In this document: positions 1 through 7,120 of the stretch, piece after piece | Layout of the letters: every line of letters begins with the position of its first letter | How positions within the stretch are numbered: the first letter of the stretch is position 1 | From: Alphaproteobacteria bacterium | GTDB taxonomy: Bacteria; Pseudomonadota; Alphaproteobacteria; ATCC43930; CGMCC-115725 | Length of the DNA stretch: 12,804 nt | NCBI GenBank assembly: GCA_017353855.1 | Contig: JAFMSA010000053.1 | Span: 1-12,804, forward strand | Direction: 5' to 3' | Program-made: the position numbers and the translations under genes | Notes under the pieces: model-generated | The model's database searches: none | What the model was told of the DNA's origin: nothing | The model's input: only the letters and a program-made list of their open reading frames with translations

Positions 1-82
1 AGGACTGACGGCGCCGCGCGACAGCCGCTGAGTCCCGTCGTGCAACCCGCGCGCCGCCCCGTGCGGCCGGGAGGAAAACCCC

Positions 83-99
83 CGATCGATGTTCGATCG
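83..99. repeat. Perfect inverted repeat, 7-bp arms with 3-bp loop
   Basis: CGATCGA, then TGT, then TCGATCG form a perfect dyad. The size suits a dimeric repressor operator or a small hairpin. No gene start lies close to it inside the window, so a role cannot be assigned. Confidence 0.5.
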
Positions 100-162
100 T
101 TCCCCGCTCTCCTGTCCCGGCCGGCGTAGCTAACTCATCCGCCGGCCTCAGCCCCGGGCCTC

Positions 163-202
163 AATGGACGATCCGCTCCGACAATGGACGATCCGCTCCG
201 AC
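163..202. repeat. Perfect 20-bp tandem duplication (two units)
   Basis: The unit 163-182 (AATGGACGATCC...) is repeated without change at 183-202 with no spacer. With two head-to-tail units it is a local duplication or a small direct-repeat site, not a CRISPR array. The copies are identical, so the event is recent or the site is maintained. Confidence 0.85.
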
Positions 203-453
203 GCGCATCGCTGCCGGATCGGCAGAACCTCTCCCGCTTGCAAACCGACAACACTCGATGGCGTCCGTCGCGGCAGGAGTCCGCCAGCCGCCCGGCCTTG
301 CCGGGAAGCATCGAGCCGAGCCGAAGGCTGCAGCCTTGCGCGCCACCCTCCGGATGAGTGGATCCTGCGGCAGAACCGATCACCCGACGGTCGCATTTAA
401 GCCGAGCCGGCCGGCTGGCGCTATCGTTCCCCCAGGCTTGCCGCGCGTCCAGG

Positions 454-1290
454 TCAGACGATCCACAGGGCGGTCAAGCTCCCGAGACCCGCAAGAAGGC
501 AGTAATAGGCAAACGGGTTGAGGGCCCAGCGATCATGCTCACGGAAATAGCGCATCAGGAAGGCCGTGCTGGCGAAGGCGGTCACGCCTGCAACCACCGC
601 CGCGACAAGAGCATCCGTCAGGATCGCGTGCGGGACACCCGCGCGCAGCAGTTTCGGGACCTCCAACACGGTAGCGCCGGTGATAATCGGCGTCGCAATG
701 AGAAACGAGAAACGGGCGGCATCCTCGTGATTGACCCCTCGAAGCAGCCCGCCGACCATCGTGGCACCCGAGCGGGAGATCCCTGGGATGAGGGCTGCGC
801 ATTGCCAGCAGCCGACTGCCAGGGCGTCGCGGGCGGTCAAACTGGCGAGAGATCGTTGCCCTGATCGCGCACGCAGGCGCTCGCCGCCGAGCAATAGCGC
901 GCCATTGACGATGAGAAACGCCGCAGCCACGGACGGGCTCCCGAACAGGTTGCGGAAGAAATGCTCGAGGAGAAACCCGACCGCCACGCCCGGTAGCGTC
1001 GCGACGACAATCAGGCCGAAAAGGCGACGGTTTTCGGCAACGCGATCCGGCTTATCCGCGCCGAGGATACCCAGAGCAAACGACCACCAATCACGCCAGA
1101 AATAGAGCAGCAACGCCGTCGCGGTGCCGAGATGCAGCATGACGAGGAACGGCAGGAAGGCGGGGCCACGCTGGTCGAGGTTCCACCGCAGAAGTGCCGG
1201 TGCCACGACGGCATGACCGAGGCTGCTGACAGGAAAGAGCTCGGTGGCGCCCTGCAATAGGGCCATGATGATCGCGTGCAGTGTCGTCAT
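454..1290 (-). CDS. uppP: Undecaprenyl-diphosphatase (BacA/UppP family)
   Basis: This integral membrane enzyme dephosphorylates undecaprenyl diphosphate so the lipid carrier can be reused for peptidoglycan and other envelope polymers; extra copies can give bacitracin tolerance. The 278 residues match the usual family length. The N-terminal signature QGATELFPVSSLGHA (residues 13-27) carries the (E/Q)xxxE pair Q13 and E17 and the SS-x-GH block. The second signature ALIPGISRSGAT (166-177) contains the catalytic-loop arginine R173. Hydrophobic helices fill the rest, ending in an alanine/leucine-rich segment. The ATG at 1290 follows AAGGAA (1296-1301 on the opposite strand) by 5 nt. It lies about 200 nt downstream of the aldo/keto reductase on the same strand, so co-transcription is possible but not shown. 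I infer, without proof, that it is an accessory copy, since its neighbours are catabolic rather than cell-wall genes. Confidence 0.96.
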   Translation of the reverse strand: MTTLHAIIMALLQGATELFPVSSLGHAVVAPALLRWNLDQRGPAFLPFLVMLHLGTATALLLYFWRDWWSFALGILGADKPDRVAENRRLFGLIVVATLPGVAVGFLLEHFFRNLFGSPSVAAAFLIVNGALLLGGERLRARSGQRSLASLTARDALAVGCWQCAALIPGISRSGATMVGGLLRGVNHEDAARFSFLIATPIITGATVLEVPKLLRAGVPHAILTDALVAAVVAGVTAFASTAFLMRYFREHDRWALNPFAYYCLLAGLGSLTALWIV

Positions 1291-1491
1291 GCCCGTTCCT
1301 TGCCGAGAGAAAGACGTGGGTCGGGGGCCGGCCGAGCTGCCGGACGCACCGCCGGTTCACCTCAAGTAACGGCGCGCTTTCGCGCACCCGCGAGCGGAGA
1401 TCCCGGGCTGCGTGAAGCGGGCAAGCCAATCGACCTGGCACATTGATCGCCGCCCGAAAGCGCTTAGCGCGATGCCGCGTCGACCGGATCA

Positions 1492-2472
1492 TCATCCCTC
1501 TGCGCCGCGATCGACGGTTTGATCGACTCGGGCTATCAGCTCCTCAGGCAGTGGGCCTGCCTCAGCAGCGGCTATGCACTCGGCAAGCTCCCGACGGTTT
1601 TTCACGCCGAGTACAAGAGTGTCGATATCGAGTGACAGCGCATAACGATGTGCTAACGCAGCCGGGGTTACCGCCAACTCCGCGGCGAGCCGCCGGAAGC
1701 CGGCGGCGCGGGCATAATCGCGCATTTCGGGGTGGTCGATGGGCAAAGCCCGATCCACAGCACCGGTCAGCGCACCTGCCTGGACCGCACGGATACCCAT
1801 TACGCCGACCCCGTTGGCGCGGGCCGCCGTCATGACGGCGCGAGGTTTTGCAGGTCCCCCGAAAAACTTCAGCCCTCCCGGTGAATCCAGCAAATTGGCG
1901 ATGCATTGCACCGCATGCGGAGCCGGATGCTCGCCCAGCAATTTGATGATCGTATCGGGATGGCCGATGCCTGTCAGGCCCCAGGCGCTGATCAGACCCT
2001 CGCCGACGAATCGCTCGAAGAGCGGACGGACGTGCTCGACAAATCTCGCGTAGGGTGTCATGCGGCTTGCGGCGTCGGGCCGGCGCGTCATGTGGCCCTC
2101 ATCCGGCACCACATTCGAATGGAGAAAGAACAGATCGAGACGCGACAGCCGCAAGCGTGCGAGGCTCTCCTCGATCGAGCGCCGCAGAACAGACTCGATT
2201 TCCTCGGACGGCGTATTGCCGAGATTGCATTTGCTCGTCACCCGCACTCCGCCAGGCAAGCGGCCGCCGAAAGCCTCGCCGACGGCTTGCTCGGCCTTGC
2301 CATCGCCGTAGCGAGGCGCTAAGTCGATCAGGTTGATGCCGGCGGTAACTGCCGCGTGCACCGTTGCGACGCATTCGTCGAAAGTCGTCTCGCCCCACAC
2401 CATGCCGATACCGCCGCCGCCGAGCGTCAACTGCGAGACCGGAGGAAGTGTGCCGAAGCTGTTCTGCCGCAT
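1492..2472 (-). CDS. Aldo/keto reductase family oxidoreductase
   Basis: Probable NAD(P)(H)-dependent reductase or dehydrogenase of the AKR (beta/alpha)8-barrel superfamily, 326 residues from the chosen start. The catalytic tetrad is visible: D50 and Y55 in LIDLAPRYGDGKAE, K81 in VTSKCNLG, and H118 in LDLFFLHSN. A family-typical DTLVLGVKNRRELAECI segment near the C-terminus would hold the cofactor phosphate or adenine. The frame stays open to 2532, but the ATG at 2472 is preferred because GAGGAGG lies 8 nt before it and MRQNSFGTLPPVS fits the normal AKR N-terminus. It is divergent from the short-chain dehydrogenase across 118 nt. D-threo-aldose or L-glyceraldehyde-phosphate reductase-like members look most similar, but the substrate cannot be read from sequence. 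Confidence 0.93.
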   Translation of the reverse strand: MRQNSFGTLPPVSQLTLGGGGIGMVWGETTFDECVATVHAAVTAGINLIDLAPRYGDGKAEQAVGEAFGGRLPGGVRVTSKCNLGNTPSEEIESVLRRSIEESLARLRLSRLDLFFLHSNVVPDEGHMTRRPDAASRMTPYARFVEHVRPLFERFVGEGLISAWGLTGIGHPDTIIKLLGEHPAPHAVQCIANLLDSPGGLKFFGGPAKPRAVMTAARANGVGVMGIRAVQAGALTGAVDRALPIDHPEMRDYARAAGFRRLAAELAVTPAALAHRYALSLDIDTLVLGVKNRRELAECIAAAEAGPLPEELIARVDQTVDRGAEG

Positions 2473-2480
2473 GAGCGCCG

Positions 2481-2487
2481 CCTCCTC
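2481..2487 (-). promoter_or_regulatory. Ribosome binding site deciding the aldo/keto reductase start
   Basis: On the minus strand GAGGAGG lies 8 nt before the ATG at 2472. It is a near-perfect Shine-Dalgarno sequence. It argues against the in-frame start 60 nt further upstream at 2532. Confidence 0.8.
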
Positions 2488-2590
2488 GCTGTCGGGTTGG
2501 CAATTCGTATCAGACCGGCGGCTGCTCGACAAATCCCCGCAGCAACAGCAAGCCTAATCGAAGATCCGTAATCTCGGAGGCGCGACAGAG

Positions 2591-3382
2591 ATGAGCGAAG
2601 CTTTCGCCGGGAAAGTCGTTCTTGTTACCGGTGGCGCAAATGGAATCGGTGCCGCGGCTTGCCGTGCTTTCGCGAGGGCCGGAGCGCGGGTCGCAGTGCT
2701 CGATCTTGCAGCGCGGGCAGCCGAAGCGGTCGCGGCCGAGATCACGGGCCGCGGCGGCAAGGCCACCGCTCATCGCCTCGATGTCGCAGATCGGGGGGCG
2801 TTCACGGCTGTCGCGGCCGCAATCGCCGAGGCGTCGGGGGGTATCGACATTCTCGTGAACGGCGCCGGGACGACAGTGCGGCGGATGATCGCGGAAATGG
2901 GGCCGGAAGACTGGGACCGTGTCATCAGTGTCAATCTCACCGGCGCACTTAATGGCATCCAGGCGGTGCTGCCGCATATGCGCAAACGCGGCGGCGGCGC
3001 GATCGTCAATGTCGCCTCGATCGCCGGCCAGCGCATTTCGTTTGGCGGGACGGCCAATTACACGGCGTCGAAGGCCGGCTTATTGGGGCTGACACGCCAC
3101 GCGGCCTACGAGCTCGCGCCCGACGGTATCCGCGTCAATGCCGTCTGCCCCGGCCCGACCGCGACTGCGTTTGGCGGTGCGGCCCCATCACCGGAAACCA
3201 AAGCAGCGCGGGCCCGCAAGATCCCGCTGGGCCGGATGTGCGAGCCGGAGGACATCGCGGGCCCGATCGTGTTCTTGTCCGGTGATGCGGCGCGTATGAT
3301 CACGGGCGTCGCTCTGACAGTGGATGGCGGTGTGCTGGTCAAGAACGACACGCCCTACGAAGAATATTTCCGCCGCGGATAG
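2591..3382 (+). CDS. Short-chain dehydrogenase/reductase (classical SDR)
   Basis: Probable soluble NAD(P)-dependent alcohol/ketone oxidoreductase with a Rossmann fold, 263 residues, normal for classical SDRs. The cofactor motif TGGANGIG is at 13-20 and the LDVAD adenine-binding aspartate is D64. The NNAG motif appears as NGAG (90-93). The structural/catalytic asparagine is N115 in SVNLTG, and the S-Y-K triad is S143, Y157 and K161 in NYTASKAG. The PGPT loop follows at 187-190, and the C-terminal GVALTVDGG (239-247) is characteristic of the FabG-like branch. D38 after beta-2 (VLDLA) suggests a preference for NAD over NADP. GGAGG at 2576-2580 lies 10 nt before the ATG. It probably shares a regulatory region with the divergent aldo/keto reductase. 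The substrate is unknown. Confidence 0.96.
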   Translation: MSEAFAGKVVLVTGGANGIGAAACRAFARAGARVAVLDLAARAAEAVAAEITGRGGKATAHRLDVADRGAFTAVAAAIAEASGGIDILVNGAGTTVRRMIAEMGPEDWDRVISVNLTGALNGIQAVLPHMRKRGGGAIVNVASIAGQRISFGGTANYTASKAGLLGLTRHAAYELAPDGIRVNAVCPGPTATAFGGAAPSPETKAARARKIPLGRMCEPEDIAGPIVFLSGDAARMITGVALTVDGGVLVKNDTPYEEYFRRG

Positions 3383-3405
3383 ACTCCCTCACACACAGCT
3401 CCGCG

Positions 3406-3802
3406 TTAGACCGACGGGTTGCGCACCAGCAGATCGATCTCGACGAGTGCGCCGCACGCAAGCGCGGCGACGCCGATACACGGCAGCTTTCCCGATGCGA
3501 TACAGCTCTGATAAATCGCGTTCATAGCGGGATAATCGGGGCTCGAAACGGGCTAGATGAACGCGGGCGAATGCAAACTCTCCATCACGCGGCGCGTTTG
3601 TCACCTCGATGCCCGCCGGTAGCGGCGCCGTCGTTGTCCGGCTGCGTCGGTATTTGACCATGGCAAAAATCCAGCCATCGACAGCCGTGGCCTGGCTGAA
3701 GGGCGCGACGGGGAGAGAGGCCCGGGGGCCATCAAAAATTCGATCCTGGCTGGGCTCTGGAGCCGGAACACGGTGAACGAGGGAGCCGACCGGTTGGTCC
3801 AC
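3406..3802 (-). pseudogene. RidA (YjgF/YER057c/UK114) family protein, frameshifted remnant
   Basis: Intact RidA proteins hydrolyse reactive enamine/imine intermediates. This copy can be read only by changing frame. From the ATG at 3802 one frame gives APFSQATAVDGWIFAM. A one-base loss near 3658 moves to the frame reading GQIPTQPDNDGA. A return near 3625 restores PLPAGIE. RRVMESLH then lies in another frame, and FARVHLARFE follows after about 20 codons expected in the family are missing. A further shift near 3540 gives DYPAMNAIYQS, and the C-terminal core CIGVAALACGALVEIDLLV ends at a TAA (3406-3408). Just before CIGV the conserved ART of the usual PARTCIGV is gone, and a usual glycine/arginine position reads cysteine. 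At least three frameshifts plus deletions make sequencing error unlikely as the whole explanation. It converges on the SDR end 24 nt away and sits in a catabolic setting where RidA homologues are common. Confidence 0.85.
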
Positions 3803-3804
3803 GT

Positions 3805-3832
3805 TTGGATCGACCCTTTCTTGGCATAAATC
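3805..3832 (+). promoter_or_regulatory. Possible promoter for the small ORF and FAD monooxygenase
   Basis: TTGGAT (3805-3810) and TAAATC (3827-3832) are 16 nt apart and moderately resemble sigma-70 elements. They lie 60 nt upstream of the small ORF at 3893. Just after them, two near-identical octamers, CTTGTAAC and CTTGTGAC (3845-3860), lie in tandem and could be an activator or repressor site. The call is weak because the match is partial and there is no supporting data. Confidence 0.3.
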
Positions 3833-3879
3833 CTGCTAGTCAATCTTGTAACCTTGTGACGTCTTCTCGTGTCCCGCCC

Positions 3880-3884
3880 GGGAG
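3880..3884 (+). promoter_or_regulatory. Ribosome binding site of the 43-codon ORF
   Basis: GGGAG lies 8 nt before the ATG at 3893. The monooxygenase GTG at 4021 has only pyrimidine-rich sequence upstream and no Shine-Dalgarno match of its own. This site may therefore serve both genes through coupling. Confidence 0.55.
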
Positions 3885-3892
3885 CGGTCGAG

Positions 3893-4024
3893 ATGAACCC
3901 TGTTGCGCTAAGCAAGCCTTCCGACGGGGCATTTGCTCCTTTCGCAGACGCCGATACAATGCTTGTCAAGAGCCGGCGGGATGCGAATAGCCTCCCGCTC
4001 CGCCTCTTCTTCGGCGCGCCGTGA
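3893..4024 (+). CDS. Unrecognised 43-residue ORF coupled to the FAD monooxygenase
   Basis: This ORF starts at an ATG preceded by GGGAG and runs 43 codons. Its TGA (4022-4024) overlaps the GTG start of the next gene as GTGA, the classic geometry of translational coupling. The peptide begins MNPVALSKPSDGAFAP and ends SLPLRLFFGAP. It has no hydrophobic membrane segment or signal peptide, and I do not recognise a family. It could be a small partner protein, a leader that sets translation of the monooxygenase, or the remnant of a longer gene: an in-frame TGA at 3857-3859 bounds it upstream and a GTG at 3869 is an alternative start. Support is positional, namely the ribosome site, the overlap, and the lack of any other ribosome site for the monooxygenase. 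Confidence 0.5.
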   Translation: MNPVALSKPSDGAFAPFADADTMLVKSRRDANSLPLRLFFGAP

Positions 4025-5202
4025 AGCCCGCGGCAGAGATTGCCGGCGCCGGCATTGCGGGGCTGACGGCCGGTCTTGCTTTGGCGCAAAAGGGCTGGCG
4101 TGTGCGTGTACACGAGCAGGACAGCAGGCTGCGCAGCGCCGCAGAGAGTGTCCATCTTTGGGAGAACGGCCTGCGCGTGCTCGACGCGCTCGGCGTGCTG
4201 GCTCCGGCAATTGCCGATGCGATTCCCGTAATCCGTCACGAGCGGCGAAATCCCGATGGGAGAACGTTCTCCAGCAGCCACTTCGGTCCCCAATTCCGCC
4301 TGTATGCCCCGTTACACGCAGACCTGTTGAGAGTACTCCACGACGCGCTGATCGATACCGGCGGCCAAGTCGTTTTCGACTCGCGGGTTATCGCCGCAGC
4401 ACCGGAGGGCTGGCTCTATTTGGCGGATGGAAGCTCGCTGCGCGCCGACCTGATCGTCGGCGCCGACGGCACCGGCTCCGCGATACGCGACGGCCTCGGC
4501 CTTCTGAAGCGGCGGCGAGCCACGAATCAGTTCGGCTACCAGACGGTAATCAGCCGAAATCCAGGCTTATGCGAGGCGGATGAGGACTGCACGCACTGCG
4601 AATATTGGAGCGGTGCACGCCGTGTGCTCTATGCACCTGCGACCGCGACACTCGCCTCTGTGCAGCTGACGTCGCTGGCCGCAGACAACTCGGGGAATGC
4701 CGTACCAATCGACCGTCAGTCCTGGCGCGAGCTCTTCCCCAATCTGAGCTGGATCATCGATCGAATTCCCGATGACTGCCATGGAGCGTGGTTCGAGATC
4801 GTGCGGCCCGAATATTGGTCGATCGGCCGCGTTGCGATAATTGGCGATGCGGCAACTGCGCAGCCGCCCTTTCTCGGCCATGGAGCAGGATGTTCAATGA
4901 TGGCGGCCTTCGCGCTGGTCCAGACAATTGATCGCACCGACGATCTGATCGAGGGCCTTGCGGAATGGGAATTGCGCGAGCGCCCTTTCACCGATTGGGT
5001 GCAATGGATCGCTTGTCGGTACGCACGGCTGGCGTTTCTGCCGGCGGAGGCGCGAACGGTCGTGTTGAAAGGCATCGATGCAAGCCGATGGGCACAGCGA
5101 CGGATCCTGTTTGCCGCCGCCAGCAGGGATGTGACAGCGATGCGGCGCTATTCGCCCGCTTATCCGCGGAACGGGTCCATTATTTATCCGCTGATCCATT
5201 GA
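4021..5202 (+). CDS. FAD-dependent monooxygenase, p-hydroxybenzoate hydroxylase fold
   Basis: A group A flavoprotein monooxygenase of 393 residues, the typical size. Such enzymes use NAD(P)H, FAD and O2 to hydroxylate aromatic or heteroaromatic substrates. The N-terminal Rossmann motif is GAGIAG (9-14), with E32 at the end of beta-2 to bind the FAD ribose. The DG motif LIVGADGTGSAIRD (144-157) and the GD motif VAIIGDAATAQPPFLGHGAG (271-290, with D276) are both complete, and a C-terminal helical segment follows. The usual PxxGQG-type turn reads PPFLGHGAG, a tolerated variant. The start is GTG; an in-frame TAG at 3988-3990 and no upstream ATG leave little choice. It overlaps the preceding 43-codon ORF by GTGA. 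Salicylate-, 6-hydroxynicotinate- or kynurenine-type hydroxylases share this fold, and the substrate cannot be decided. Confidence 0.94.
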   Translation: MKPAAEIAGAGIAGLTAGLALAQKGWRVRVHEQDSRLRSAAESVHLWENGLRVLDALGVLAPAIADAIPVIRHERRNPDGRTFSSSHFGPQFRLYAPLHADLLRVLHDALIDTGGQVVFDSRVIAAAPEGWLYLADGSSLRADLIVGADGTGSAIRDGLGLLKRRRATNQFGYQTVISRNPGLCEADEDCTHCEYWSGARRVLYAPATATLASVQLTSLAADNSGNAVPIDRQSWRELFPNLSWIIDRIPDDCHGAWFEIVRPEYWSIGRVAIIGDAATAQPPFLGHGAGCSMMAAFALVQTIDRTDDLIEGLAEWELRERPFTDWVQWIACRYARLAFLPAEARTVVLKGIDASRWAQRRILFAAASRDVTAMRRYSPAYPRNGSIIYPLIH

Positions 5203-5370
5203 GCCCAAGCCCTTCGTTACCTCCCTCACTTCGGCCTGGGTGACGGCCCATTCACCGGGCTCTCCCGCAAGGTAAACAAAACAGCCTGCAGTCGATTGTG
5301 CCCGATCCCGCCACTGGCTGCTGATGGAGTGAGGATGGACGCCGCACGCCTGAGCCTTCAATCAGTAAGG

Positions 5371-6285
5371 CTACCATCCCAAGACGGGATGGGGGCGGCA
5401 GGCTATTTTGTCCAGCCAGACGTCTTCCGTGCGCCAGCCGTTGTAGATGCGGTTGACCATCTACGCGTCAGCCCTTTCACAGAGGGCGGCCACCACACCC
5501 GGTTGTAATTCACGTTGGTCGTGCGTCGTCTTCCGCAGGTTCCTTTTCGATTTCCCACATCAATTGCGGGCGCTTCCACCGACCGTGACCCATCGATTAC
5601 CGATCGACCAGTTGCCCAGTTCGGGATTGCAATATCCGTCATAATTGCCTTCGGCACCGCAGGTGTAATTCTCGTACAGCCCTTGGTCGGGACCCTCGGC
5701 AATGCAGCCCGTGAGGCTGAGAGCTGCCGTATAATCCTTGCGCATCACCTTGGGATACCACTGCGCGGTGTCCACAGTCTCGAGATCGGCATCGATGTAG
5801 ATATCATTCAGCTGGTCGATCAGGATCACTGCCGGTCACGAGACGGAAGGATATTGCGCGCCGAACCCTTTACCTTGAGCCAGTGACGGCCCCATAGCCG
5901 AGCTTGTGGATTATCTCGAGCCTCGTCGCGGTTTATTTCACATCCATGCCGCAGCCGGGGAGGGTTGCAGAACATCCACCGGCACGCCCCATAACTATCC
6001 CGGCAGGGCCGCAGAACACCGCCGATATTACCCTGCCCTTCGCTCAGGAGCTCGATGAATGCTTTACGGTCGAGGCAACTCGGCAGAGTTGCAGGGCGCA
6101 TCCCGATTAATGATCAGGTTGGTGTTGACGCTCCCCGGGTTCGACTAGCAGATGGCTGTGACATCTGGCTGTGCATCTCACCGCTTCAGCGGGATCGTCA
6201 CAGGTCAGATCATATTCGATGAACGCCAGGATCACTGTCGATCGGTTCTCGGGGATCGTGGATTCGTTGCCATCGAGATATTCGC
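5371..6285 (-). pseudogene. ABC transporter substrate-binding protein (family 5), decayed copy 1
   Basis: Remnant of the C-terminal half of a peptide/nickel-type periplasmic solute-binding protein (SBP_bac_5), normally about 530 residues. Reading toward lower coordinates and changing frame, the family blocks appear in the correct order: EYLDGNESTIPENRSTVILAF (from 6283), TNLIINRDAP, LDRKAFIELLSEGQGNIGG, SARNILPSRD, LIDQLNDIYIDADLETVDTA and QWYPKVMRKDYTAALSLTGC. These are followed by YENYTCG...GYCNPEL, the WEIEKEPAEDDARP tail and NRIYNGWRTEDVWLDKIA, ending at a TAG (5371-5373). Stops and shifts interrupt it, for example SRDRQ-stop near 5829. The signal peptide and first domain are absent, and no permease or ATPase gene remains nearby. 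It lies just downstream of the GDT1 gene on the same strand. Confidence 0.88.
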
Positions 6286-6359
6286 AGTTCTAACGTCATT
6301 GCTTGTCGCGTCGTTCACGCTGCGCTACGAAGCCAGCACGGTTTTAACGGACGGGCGGC

Positions 6360-6923
6360 CTATAATCCTGCAGTGGAAATCGTAAGAACGGCCAGACCGG
6401 CAAACACGACCGCAGCTGCAATGCGAATCACTCTCATTGGCAGCCTGTCGCCGATCCTGTCCCCGATCAGGACCGCGGGGATGTTCGCCAGCATCATCCC
6501 CAAGGTCGTGCCGATGACGACGGGGCAAAACTGCTCGAAACGGGCGGCGAGCCCTATCGTAGCGATTTGCGTTTTGTCGCCGATTTCAGCGAGAAAGAAC
6601 GCGACGAGTGTCGTCATAAAGGCTCCGGCGCGGCTATGCGCGAGGCGGTGATCGGCGGCCTTGTCGGGAAAAAGCGCCCACATCGCGACGCTAAGAAACG
6701 AAGCTGCCAGGATCCAGCGCATCGACGGCCCCCGCAGCAAGCTGCCGAACAAAGTTCCGGCAAGGCCGGCGGCGGCATGATTGGCCACTGTCGCCGCGAG
6801 AATGCCAAAGACGATCGGAAGCGGGCGCAGAAAGCGCGCCGCGAGCATCATCGACAGGATTTGCGTCTTATCACCGATCTCGGCGAGCCCGACGACCATG
6901 GCCGATACGAAGAAAGCTTCCAC
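6360..6923 (-). CDS. GDT1/TMEM165 (UPF0016) family Mn2+/Ca2+ transporter
   Basis: A 187-residue inner-membrane cation transporter. Bacterial relatives such as MneA and MntX export manganese; eukaryotic Gdt1/TMEM165 moves Ca2+/Mn2+ for H+. The family hallmark ExGDKT occurs twice, as AEIGDKTQILSMMLAARF (residues 14-31) and AEIGDKTQIATIGLAARF (about 113-130). These are the two pseudo-symmetric three-helix halves that bind metal, joined by a short hydrophilic loop (PDKAADHRLAHSRA). All six expected hydrophobic segments are present and the frame is intact. The start is GTG at 6923 (VEAFFVSAMVVGLAEIGDKT); no Shine-Dalgarno match is visible before it. A yybP-ykoY riboswitch in the leader gives independent support for a manganese role, since that RNA controls Mn2+ exporters. 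Both flanks are dead substrate-binding-protein genes on the same strand, yet this unit is undamaged. Confidence 0.95.
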   Translation of the reverse strand: MEAFFVSAMVVGLAEIGDKTQILSMMLAARFLRPLPIVFGILAATVANHAAAGLAGTLFGSLLRGPSMRWILAASFLSVAMWALFPDKAADHRLAHSRAGAFMTTLVAFFLAEIGDKTQIATIGLAARFEQFCPVVIGTTLGMMLANIPAVLIGDRIGDRLPMRVIRIAAAVVFAGLAVLTISTAGL

Positions 6924-6935
6924 GGGAAATCATCA

Positions 6936-6982
6936 GGGTCGGGCGGAGGCGAACCCTGGCGCGGCTACCCTCCGCCCAACCC
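6936..6982 (-). promoter_or_regulatory. Candidate expression-platform hairpin of the manganese riboswitch
   Basis: In the transcript the arm from 6982 to 6969 (GGGUUGGGCGGAGG) is complementary over 14 bases, with one G-U pair, to the arm from 6949 to 6936 (CCUCCGCCCGACCC). A 19-nt loop separates them. The structure ends 12 nt before the GTG start. The upstream arm lies at the 3' edge of the aptamer, where its GGGCGG could instead pair with CCGCCC near 7094-7099. The two pairings would exclude each other. There is no U-tract after the hairpin, so control of translation fits better than a standard terminator. Confidence 0.6.
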
Positions 6983-7115
6983 AGGTGCGGGAGCCGGTAC
7001 CAAAGGTCTCGCCAAACCGTCGGGCCGCCTGTGCCATGGCCGGAGGCCAAGCGTGTTGACACAGACCCCACAACCCTTCTCGTCGAACGGCGCGGGCGGC
7101 TACTCCCCAATGACA
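6945..7115 (-). ncRNA. yybP-ykoY manganese riboswitch (RF00080-type aptamer)
   Basis: The leader of the GDT1 gene carries the conserved elements of this RNA in order. GGGGAGUAG (7108 down to 7100) is the hallmark docking loop. It is followed by GUGUCAACACGCUUGGCC, then a GGCC-UCC-GGCC hairpin (7048-7038). GGCGGCCCGACGGUUUGGCGAGACCUUU comes next as separate blocks GGCGGCCCG (7029-7021) and GGCGAGACCUUU (7013-7002), the second conserved loop. The closing GGGCGG strand ends the aptamer near 6972. Members of this class bind Mn2+ between the two docked loops and switch on manganese exporters. The boundaries are approximate because I have not run a covariance model. Confidence 0.92.
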
Positions 7116-7120
7116 CACTC

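Larger units (their letters stand above)
1..453. other. Left-edge region with no recognisable gene
   Basis: I find no reading frame here with a recognisable protein motif. The open frames on both strands are short, arginine/proline-rich translations typical of random high-GC sequence. The stretch holds a 7-bp-arm palindrome (83-99), a 20-bp tandem duplication (163-202) and a GC-rich self-complementary 12-mer (405-416). The last lies just downstream of the uppP stop but has no T-tract in either direction. Confidence 0.6.

Noticed and set aside
163..202. CRISPR-like repeat
   Set aside because: Only two units, directly abutting, with no spacers and no cas genes.
405..416. AGCCGGCCGGCT palindrome as terminator of uppP
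   Set aside because: The hairpin would be short and no T-tract follows on the minus strand, so it does not qualify as an intrinsic terminator.
358..864. 168-codon open frame on the plus strand
   Set aside because: It lies mostly antisense to uppP, with no ribosome site or motif; a shadow of high-GC coding sequence.
3601..4293. 230-codon open frame on the minus strand
   Set aside because: It overlaps the start of the FAD monooxygenase antisense, and its only meaningful part is one frame of the RidA remnant; the rest has no motif.
5212..5361. Minus-strand peptide containing LAGEPGEWAVTQAEV
   Set aside because: It looks protein-like but is short, continues into antisense of the monooxygenase, and I cannot connect it to a family.
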